A DNA stretch of 64,000 bases, from NCBI GenBank assembly GCA_011526585.1, contig WYBB01000246.1, positions 36,597-100,596 of the forward strand, given 5' to 3'. Numbering within the stretch: the first letter of the stretch is position 1; each line of letters opens with the position of its first letter. The notes under the pieces are model-generated. The model had not been told where the DNA came from. It ran no database searches and saw only the letters and a program-made list of their open reading frames with translations. Origin of the DNA: Deltaproteobacteria bacterium. Its GTDB lineage: Bacteria; Myxococcota_A; UBA9042; PHBI01. The position numbers were made by a program, and so were the translations under genes. Shown piece after piece: positions 58,430-64,000 of the stretch.

Positions 58430-59289
58430 GCCAGGCCCCCGACCGGGCGGCGGGCGGCGAGCGCGGCGAGCGCGACGGCGGCGATGGCGAGCGCGGCGAG
58501 CACGAGGAAGGAGACGAGCGGCGTGGTGTAGGCGAGCGCGGACTCGCCGCCCGAAAAGGCGTGGCGCAGCGCGTCGACGCCGTAGGTCATCGGGTCGATG
58601 GCGCCGACGACGCCGAGGACCTCGCCGGAGTCGATGGCGGGCAGCGGGAAGACCGCGCCGGAGACGAGCCAGAGCGGGATGAGCAGGACGCCCATCACGG
58701 CGTGGTAGCCGCCGGTCGTGCGCGAGATCCACGCGAGCGATAAGGCGAGCCCGGTCAGCGTGATGACGGTGAGGCAGAACGCGAGGAGCAGCGGACCCCA
58801 GGCGATGGCGGCGAGGTCGTAGCCGGCCAGCGGCGCGGCGGGCAGGACGAGGGCGAGCTGCACGAGCGCGACCGAGAGCACGCCGAGCACCTTGCCGAGC
58901 ACCATCGCGGTGCGCGAGCCGGGTGCGACCAGGACCTGCTGCAAGAAGCCGTGGTCGCGGTCCTCGATGACCGCCATGGTGGCGAAGATCGCGGTGAAGA
59001 GCGCGATCATCATCACCAGGCCGGGGAAGAAGTAGAGGTGGTAGTCGAGCCCGGGCGCGCCGGGCACCGTGAAGACGCGGCCGAAGCCCGAGCCGAGCAG
59101 CGCCCAGAGCAGCATCGGCTGGAGCACGAGGCCGACCCAGCGCGCGGTGTCCTTGCGCAGGCGCATGAGGTCGCGGCGGGCGAGGCCGAGCACGAGGCCG
59201 AGCTCGGGGCGCCGCGCGGGGCGGGAGGAAGCGGTTTCCGCTTGCACCAGGTGATCCGCCTTGGCCGCCTTGGCCGAGAGTTGGGTCAT
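58426..59289 (-). CDS. ABC-2 type transporter permease
   Basis: 287 residues, six hydrophobic helices. The N-terminal RRDLMRLRKDTARWVGLVLQ and FPGLVMMIALFTAIFATMAV are ABC-2 features, and IEDRDHGFLQQVLVAPGSRT is the conserved cytosolic loop. It pairs with the ATPase encoded just upstream (overlapping 4 bases). The location between heme A biosynthesis and SCO suggests a job in oxidase assembly, such as moving copper, heme or a lipid. The substrate is not known. Confidence 0.88.
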   Translation of the reverse strand: MTQLSAKAAKADHLVQAETASSRPARRPELGLVLGLARRDLMRLRKDTARWVGLVLQPMLLWALLGSGFGRVFTVPGAPGLDYHLYFFPGLVMMIALFTAIFATMAVIEDRDHGFLQQVLVAPGSRTAMVLGKVLGVLSVALVQLALVLPAAPLAGYDLAAIAWGPLLLAFCLTVITLTGLALSLAWISRTTGGYHAVMGVLLIPLWLVSGAVFPLPAIDSGEVLGVVGAIDPMTYGVDALRHAFSGGESALAYTTPLVSFLVLAALAIAAVALAALAARRPVGGLA

Positions 59290-60263
59290 GCCGCCTCCGC
59301 GGGCGCGGTGGTGGCTGAATCGCCGTTGAGTCGGGTGCCGGTGAGCTTGACGAAGGCGTCGGCGAGCGTCGGGCGGCGGAGCTCGATCGCGCTGAGGCGG
59401 CCCACCGGGAAGTGCTCGACGAGCTTGACGAGGAGCCGCGCGCCGTCCTCGCCGAGCGGGACCTCGCAGGTCGCCTCGTGGGTCGAGGCGACGCGGGTCA
59501 CGAGGCCGAAGCGACCGGCGACCTCGCCGGCGACGGCGTCGACGTCGGTGGCGCGTAGCGCGATGAGGTCCTGGCCGAGCGCGCGGGTCGTCTCCTCGGG
59601 GGTGCCGTCGTGCACGGCCTGACCGCGATCGATCATGATGAGGCGGTCGCAGCGCGCGGCCTCTTCGGGGCGGTGGGTGGCGACGACGAGGGTGAGGCCG
59701 GCGCGGGTGCGCAGCTCGCCGAGGTGTTGCCAGAAGCGCTCGAAGGCCTCGGCGTCGAGGCCGGTCGTCGGCTCGTCGAGGAGGAGCGCCTCGGGCTCGG
59801 GCAGGATGGCGCGGGCGAGGTCGAGGCGGCGGCGCATGCCACCCGAGAAGGTCTTGACGCGATCGTCGGCGCGCGCGGCGAGGCCGACGGTGGCGAGCAG
59901 CTCGGTGGCGCGTGGCGCGACGAAGGTGCGCGGCAGGCCGGCGAGCTGGCCGGCGAGCAGGAGATTCTCGCGCGCGGAGAGCTGCAGATCGAGCGAGGGG
60001 TGCTGGAAGACGACGCCGAAGCGGGCGCGCGCGCGGCGGTCCTCGGGGGGGAGCGCGAGGTCGTCGAAGCGCCAGCGGATCGTGCCCTGGTCGGGACGAT
60101 AGAGCCCGGCGGCGAGCGCGAGCGCCGTCGACTTGCCCGAGCCGTTGGGCCCGAGGAGGGCGAGGTGCTCGCCGCGGGCGACCGAGAGCGTGAGGCCGCG
60201 CAGGACGCCGTGCCCCTTCTTCCAGGCAAAGGCGAGGTCGCGGATCTCGAGGAGCGCGCTCAT
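59286..60263 (-). CDS. ABC transporter ATP-binding protein
   Basis: 325 residues from ATG 60263 (MSALLEIRDLAFAWKKGHGV). Walker A GPNGSGKST, Q-loop FGVVFQHPSLDLQLSARENL, signature FSGGMRRRLDLARAI, Walker B LLLDEPTTGLD and a switch His in VVATHRPEEAA. It is of the DrrA/CcmA type with a C-terminal regulatory extension of about 95 residues. It energises the ABC-2 permease. Overlaps ctaB and the permease by 4 bases each, so it belongs to the respiratory operon. Confidence 0.92.
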   Translation of the reverse strand: MSALLEIRDLAFAWKKGHGVLRGLTLSVARGEHLALLGPNGSGKSTALALAAGLYRPDQGTIRWRFDDLALPPEDRRARARFGVVFQHPSLDLQLSARENLLLAGQLAGLPRTFVAPRATELLATVGLAARADDRVKTFSGGMRRRLDLARAILPEPEALLLDEPTTGLDAEAFERFWQHLGELRTRAGLTLVVATHRPEEAARCDRLIMIDRGQAVHDGTPEETTRALGQDLIALRATDVDAVAGEVAGRFGLVTRVASTHEATCEVPLGEDGARLLVKLVEHFPVGRLSAIELRRPTLADAFVKLTGTRLNGDSATTAPAEAA

Positions 60264-61180
60264 GCGATGACGTCGATGGCGAGGCCGGCGACGAGGACCG
60301 GCAGGTAGATGAGCGAGGCGATGAAGAGGCGCTGCGCCCAGCGGTTGGTCTCGCCGCGCGAGACGGTGAGGCCGCGCGCGGTGATCGCGAGGAAGGCGAG
60401 GCTGACGAGCGCGGCGACGACGCCGTAGACGAGACCGGCGACGCCGGTGAGCGGGAGCGCGAGGCTCACCGGGACGAGCAGGATGGACCAGCCCAGCGCC
60501 TGCCACTTGGCGTTGGCGAGGCCGCGCACGCCGGGCACCGTGCGGATGCCGGCGTCGGCGTAGTCGCGCTGGCGCACGATCGAGATCGCGATGAAGTGCG
60601 GCATCTGCCAGACGAAGAGGATGGCGAAGAGCACGAGGCCGGGGGCGTCGAGCGCGCCGGTGACCGTGGTCCAGCCCATGAGCGGGGGGACCGCGCCGGG
60701 GATGGCGCCGACGACCAGCGCGAGCGGGGCCTTGTACTTCATCGGCGTGTAGACCGCGACGTAGCTGATGATGGCGAAGAGGCCGATGAGCGTCGTGGCG
60801 AGGTTGGTCCAGAGCGCGAGCACGACGACGGAGACGAGGCCGAGCGCGATGCCGAACACGAAGGCGCCGTCCGCGGAGATGCGGCGCGCGGCGAGCGGGC
60901 GTTCCCTGGTGCGGCGCATGAGGCGGTCGCTGTCGCGCTCGAGCCACATGTTGAGCGCGTTGGCCGAGGCGACCGCGAGCGCGGTGCCGAGGAGGCCGAA
61001 GAGCGCGGTGGCGAGGTCGAGCGAGGTGGCGGTGGGGGTATGCCCGCGCGCGAGGAAGAGGCCGCCGGCCGCCATGAGGAGGCACATGCGGTTGATCGCC
61101 GGCTTGGTAAGGGCGATGTAGTCGCGCGCGACCGGGAGGAGGCCGCGGCGGGGCGCGTCGGGGGCGAGTGAGGCGCTCAT
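60260..61180 (-). CDS. ctaB: Protoheme IX farnesyltransferase (heme O synthase)
   Basis: 306 residues, nine helices. UbiA-family prenyl-binding motifs: ANALNMWLERDSDRLMRRTR (NxxxDxxxD) and the second loop around SIVRQRDYADAGIRTVPGV. VYTPMKYKAPLALVVGAIPG is typical CtaB. It converts heme B to heme O with farnesyl diphosphate, the first step to heme A needed by the caa3 oxidase. Overlaps ctaA. Confidence 0.96.
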   Translation of the reverse strand: MSASLAPDAPRRGLLPVARDYIALTKPAINRMCLLMAAGGLFLARGHTPTATSLDLATALFGLLGTALAVASANALNMWLERDSDRLMRRTRERPLAARRISADGAFVFGIALGLVSVVVLALWTNLATTLIGLFAIISYVAVYTPMKYKAPLALVVGAIPGAVPPLMGWTTVTGALDAPGLVLFAILFVWQMPHFIAISIVRQRDYADAGIRTVPGVRGLANAKWQALGWSILLVPVSLALPLTGVAGLVYGVVAALVSLAFLAITARGLTVSRGETNRWAQRLFIASLIYLPVLVAGLAIDVIA

Positions 61181-62196
61181 GCGCGGGCCTCCTCGCGCGG
61201 GGTGAGCGCGGAGGGGTGCGCGGCGTCGGGGGCGGAGGCGTGCCGAGCGCGGGGGTGGCCGAGCGGGCCGAAGCCGGCCCAGAGCGCGGCGAGGTTGGCG
61301 AGGAGCAAGCCGCCGAAGGCGGTGTGGAAGGCGACGGCGACGACCTCGCCGGTGATGATCGTGAGGAGGCCGAGCGCGACCTGGGCGAGCACGATGAAGG
61401 CCGGCAGGATGGCGAGGCGCGAGACGCCGAGGCGACCGGCGGCGCGGGCGGCGGGGGCGGCCTTGAAAGTGAGGAAGAGCACGATGAGCGCCGCGGTGTA
61501 GCCGAGGAAGCGGTGCGACATGTGCAACTGCTGGTGCGGGTGGTTGGGCCAGAGGCCGTGACCCTGGCAGCCGATCGGGTCGGCGCCGCAGACGAGGCCG
61601 GCGCCGAAGTGGCGGATGACGCCGCCGAGCACGATCTGGAGAAGCACGACCAGCGCGACGATGGCGATGAGGCGGCGGGCGAGGCGCTCGCCTTCGTGCG
61701 GGGCGGCGCTGCGCGAGGGGGCCAGGCGCCACGAGAGCACGACCATGAGCGCGAGGAAGCTGTAGCCGACGACGAGGTGCGCGGTCGACACGTAGGGGTT
61801 CAGGCCGAGCGCGACGGTGATGCCGCCGAGCGCGCCTTGCGCGAGCACGAGCAAGAGCGCGCCGAGCGCGATGAGCTTGGTGCGCCGCTGGACCTCGGGG
61901 CGGGCCCAGGCGCCGACGAGGGTGAGCGTCGTGAAGATCCCGACCAGCCACCCCCAGAGGCGGTGGCCGTGCTCGTAGAGGACGCCGCCGGTCATCTCGG
62001 GGAAGGCGGCGCCGTTGCAGGTGGGGAAGATGAGGTCGCGCGGTGACCAGTCGCAGGCGAGCGAGGAGCCGGTCGGGTTCACGGTGCCGCCGATGAGCAG
62101 CATGATCCAGGTCGCCAGGGTCGCGGCGAGCGCCGTGCCGAAGAGCACGCGCGGACCGATGAGGCGCGCGATCGCGGACTGCACGGCGGCGATCAC
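61177..62196 (-). CDS. ctaA: Heme A synthase
   Basis: 339 residues. GTG 62196 overlaps the previous stop. Eight helices with four heme-liganding histidines: LYEHGHRLWGWLVG, VSTAHLVVGYSFLAL, QLHMSHRFLGYTAAL and VAFHTAFGGLLLA. A Cys pair lies in an extracellular loop (LVCGADPIGCQGHG), and another in SSLACDWSPR and PTCNGAAFP. CtaA oxidises the C8 methyl of heme O to a formyl group to make heme A. The C-terminus is a soluble tail of about 35 residues. Confidence 0.94.
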   Translation of the reverse strand: MIAAVQSAIARLIGPRVLFGTALAATLATWIMLLIGGTVNPTGSSLACDWSPRDLIFPTCNGAAFPEMTGGVLYEHGHRLWGWLVGIFTTLTLVGAWARPEVQRRTKLIALGALLLVLAQGALGGITVALGLNPYVSTAHLVVGYSFLALMVVLSWRLAPSRSAAPHEGERLARRLIAIVALVVLLQIVLGGVIRHFGAGLVCGADPIGCQGHGLWPNHPHQQLHMSHRFLGYTAALIVLFLTFKAAPAARAAGRLGVSRLAILPAFIVLAQVALGLLTIITGEVVAVAFHTAFGGLLLANLAALWAGFGPLGHPRARHASAPDAAHPSALTPREEARA

Positions 62197-62696
62197 AGCG
62201 CGACCCCCTGCTGGCCGGACTTGCACCAGGAGTCGAAGGCGCGCCAGGCCTGGGTGCACGACTCCTTGACGGCCTTTTTCGACTTGCGATCGATGCCCAT
62301 CTCGGCGCAGTGCTGGTAGGCCCATTGCGAGGGCTTGAGGTCGTTGCCGTTGGCGATGCAGGCCTCGCTGCGATCCTGGGCGGCGAGGCACTCACCGACC
62401 ATGCGCGGCACGGCGTCGATGCACATCTTGCCGACGGCGTCGCAGCGATGGCGGAACCACTCGAGGCTCGCCTCGACGCAGCCCTCGGCGGAGAGGGTCG
62501 CACCGCGCTCGCGCATGACCTTGTAGTCATGGGCGATCTCGACGCTGCCGGAGGCGGCGCGGTTGTAGACGAAGACGCCGAGCCCGAGCCCGATCGCGAC
62601 GGCGATGCCGATCACGATCCAGGCGACCTTGCCCGAACGTGGTGCGTCGGTCCGTGCTGCGCCCGTTGGCGCGCTCCCGGCTGCATCCGTGCTCAT
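62193..62696 (-). CDS. Membrane-anchored 8-cysteine protein heading the respiratory operon
   Basis: 167 residues from ATG 62696 (MSTDAAGSAPTGAARTDAPR); a further upstream ATG is in frame. One membrane helix at about 25-47 (VAWIVIGIAVAIGLGLGVFV) is followed by a soluble domain of about 100 residues with eight cysteines spaced like helical hairpins (CVEASLEWFRHRC; CIDAVPRMVGEC; a CX9C in CLAAQDRSEAC). No family recognised. It is the first gene of the operon, coupled to ctaA by a 4-base overlap. It may be a disulfide-stabilised periplasmic assembly factor; the CX9C resemblance to mitochondrial Cox17-type chaperones may be coincidence. Confidence 0.6.
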   Translation of the reverse strand: MSTDAAGSAPTGAARTDAPRSGKVAWIVIGIAVAIGLGLGVFVYNRAASGSVEIAHDYKVMRERGATLSAEGCVEASLEWFRHRCDAVGKMCIDAVPRMVGECLAAQDRSEACIANGNDLKPSQWAYQHCAEMGIDRKSKKAVKESCTQAWRAFDSWCKSGQQGVAL

Positions 62697-62806
62697 CCCG
62701 GATGGGCTTCTAGCCCCCTCGGATCCGGAAAGCAACGACGACCGGCAGTGTCAACTCCCGGTTATCGGTGGTTGTCGGTGATTGTCCCGGGCGGGGCAGA
62801 CCTGAT

Positions 62807-63793
62807 ATGGGCGCGCGCGTGGGAAGAGAGGCGACATCGGGGCGTGTGGTCGGGGTCGAGGAGGCGGTTTCAATCCTCCGGCGGGGCGGGCTCGTCGCGC
62901 TGCCGACCGAGACGGTCTACGGCCTCGGCGCGAGCGCGCTGGACCCGGAGGCGGTGGCGCGGATCTTCGCGGTGAAGCGCCGGCCGCGGCACCACCCGCT
63001 GATCGTGCACGTCGCCGACGCCGACCACCTGCCGGGGTGGGCCGAGGTGCCGGAGGCGGCCTGGCGACTGGCCGAGCGCTTCTGGCCCGGGCCGCTGACG
63101 CTGGTGCTGCGGCGCGGGCCGCTGGCGCTCGACGCGGTGACCGGGGGGCTCGCGACGGTCGGGCTGCGCGTGCCGGCGCACCCGCTGACGCAGGCGGTGC
63201 TGGTGGGCCTGGGCGGGGGGATCGCGGCGCCGTCGGCGAACCGCTTCGGGCACATCTCGCCGACGACGGCGGCGCACGTGCTGGCCGATCTCGGAGACGA
63301 GGTCGACGGGGTGCTCGACGGCGGGCCGTGCGCGGTCGGGATCGAGTCGACGATCGTCGACCTGAGCGGCGGGGAAGGGGAGGCGCCGCGGGTCCTGCGG
63401 CTCGGGGCGATCACGCCGGAGGCGATCGCCGAGGTGCTCGGGCGTGAGGTCGGTTCGTCGTTGGGCGCGCAGGCGACCGCCGAGGGGGAGCGCGCGCTGG
63501 CGCCGGGGCAGCTCGCGAGCCACTACGCGCCGAGGGCGCGGCTCGAGCTGTGGCCGCGCGAGGCGATCGGCGCGCGGGCGTCCGCGTTGGTGGGAGCGCG
63601 GGTGATCGTGCTCGGCGATGCGGAGCTGGGCGTGAGCGCCGAGAGCTGGGCGCGGGGGCTCTACGCGGCGCTGAGGGAGGCGGACGCGCGTGGACCGGAG
63701 GTCATCCTGGTGCCGGTGCCGCCGCCGGGGGCGTTGATGCAGGCGGTGCGGGATCGGTTGGAGCGGGCGGCGGCGCCGCGGAACTACATGTAA
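62807..63793 (+). CDS. Threonylcarbamoyl-AMP synthase (Sua5/TsaC)
   Basis: 328 residues from ATG 62807. The YrdC domain includes RGGLVALPTETVYGLGA, IFAVKRRPRHHPLIVHV, FWPGPLTLVLRR, VGLRVPAHPLT and the core SANRFGHISPTTAAHVLADL. DGGPCAVGIESTIVDL completes the active site. A Sua5 C-terminal domain follows (APGQLASHYAPRARLELWPR), so this is the two-domain Sua5 form. It makes threonylcarbamoyl-AMP from Thr, bicarbonate and ATP for tRNA t6A. Divergent from the respiratory operon; the 110 bases between must hold both promoters. Confidence 0.94.
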   Translation: MGARVGREATSGRVVGVEEAVSILRRGGLVALPTETVYGLGASALDPEAVARIFAVKRRPRHHPLIVHVADADHLPGWAEVPEAAWRLAERFWPGPLTLVLRRGPLALDAVTGGLATVGLRVPAHPLTQAVLVGLGGGIAAPSANRFGHISPTTAAHVLADLGDEVDGVLDGGPCAVGIESTIVDLSGGEGEAPRVLRLGAITPEAIAEVLGREVGSSLGAQATAEGERALAPGQLASHYAPRARLELWPREAIGARASALVGARVIVLGDAELGVSAESWARGLYAALREADARGPEVILVPVPPPGALMQAVRDRLERAAAPRNYM

Positions 63794-63802
63794 GGGCGAG
63801 TA

Positions 63803-63832
63803 GGGTCGCGCGAACCGGGGTGCGCGCTACCC
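63803..63832 (+). terminator. Hairpin downstream of the Sua5 gene
   Basis: GGGT-C-GCGCG (63803-63812) pairs with CGCGC-T-ACCC (63823-63832) with one mismatch around a 10-base loop, 10 bases after the stop codon. No T-run follows, so this may be an RNA-stabilising hairpin or a non-canonical terminator. Confidence 0.4.
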
Positions 63833-63881
63833 GGTCGCGCCAGGCCGCGGTTGCGGCTGGTCCTCGGACTCGGCGCTGTCG

Positions 63882-63929
63882 GTAGCACCTATACAAGTCC
63901 GCATCCGTAGCACTTATAGATGTCCGCAT
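63882..63929. repeat. Two tandem 23-base imperfect repeats at the right edge
   Basis: Copies at 63882-63904 and 63907-63929 share 20 of 23 positions (GTAGCAC-x-TATA-x-A-x-GTCCGCAT), spaced 25 bases apart. They are more AT-rich than the surroundings. Repeated terminal motifs of this sort occur at the ends of IS21-type elements, but no transposase is visible before the window ends. No gene is recognised in 63794-64000. Confidence 0.55.
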
Positions 63930-64000
63930 ATCACGACCGAGCCGACGGCGCCTTGCCGCCAGTTCTTGCTCTCTTGTGCTTGGTGCCGGCCGCAGCCGTC

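Noticed and set aside
63794..64000. Possible tRNA or attachment site at the right edge
   Set aside because: No cloverleaf can be drawn; only the hairpin and tandem repeats are visible.

Overview
Very GC-rich bacterial chromosome segment with tightly packed genes, GTG and even CTG starts, and many ATGA/GTGA overlaps. An alternative complex III operon, a MYXO-CTERM-like sorting tail, lipoproteins with Cys-rich C-G-x-G-x-C repeats, a peptidylglycine-monooxygenase-like lipoprotein and a LutABC operon together point to Myxococcota (order uncertain; inferred from gene content, not from a search). No rRNA, tRNA or CRISPR array was seen. No gene-free stretch reaches 300 bases.

Layout. 1-3.6 kb (minus): an MMPL/RND exporter running off the left edge, a lipoprotein and a periplasmic binding protein. 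3.7-6.7 kb (minus): Nramp-like transporter, quinone oxidoreductase, oligoribonuclease. 6.8-13.5 kb (plus): a surface beta-helix protein and dnaE. 13.5-21.8 kb: a sulfur region made of an eroded DsrE/DUF1641/sulfide:quinone reductase module plus OsmC (minus), a VapBC pair, then a plus-strand operon (universal stress protein, TauE-TsuA fusion, second TsuA-like protein, persulfide dioxygenase-like enzyme). It is followed by an M23 lipoprotein and a sigma-54 activator. The same GTTTCA/TGAAAC half-sites lie upstream of the operon and on the activator's own start codon, and a GG-N10-GC promoter precedes the operon. This looks like a self-contained sigma-54-controlled sulfane-sulfur circuit and is the most interesting part of the window.

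21.9-33.3 kb: DUF6544-like protein, a CoA-binding/membrane fusion, two paralogous Cys-rich lipoproteins, an aminotransferase, lutCBA, a CPBP protein and a copper-monooxygenase-like lipoprotein. 33.3-44.1 kb: a three-gene unit of unknown function, HAD phosphatase, UPF0301 protein, a degenerate 2-hydroxyacid dehydrogenase, a secreted GH1 glycosidase and an inositol-phosphatase-family enzyme. A large nested palindrome lies at 39.6 kb.

44.1-62.7 kb (minus): one nearly gapless respiratory operon. From its 5' end it encodes an 8-Cys membrane protein, heme A synthase, heme O synthase, an ABC exporter, SCO, cytochrome c, ActA-F (alternative complex III), a small membrane protein, a second SCO, and caa3 oxidase subunits II, I, III and IV. 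Quinol would be oxidised by ActABCDEF and electrons passed to an A2-type caa3 oxidase whose hemes and copper are supplied by products of the same operon. 62.8-64 kb (plus): a TsaC/Sua5 protein, then a pair of tandem repeats that may mark the edge of a mobile element.
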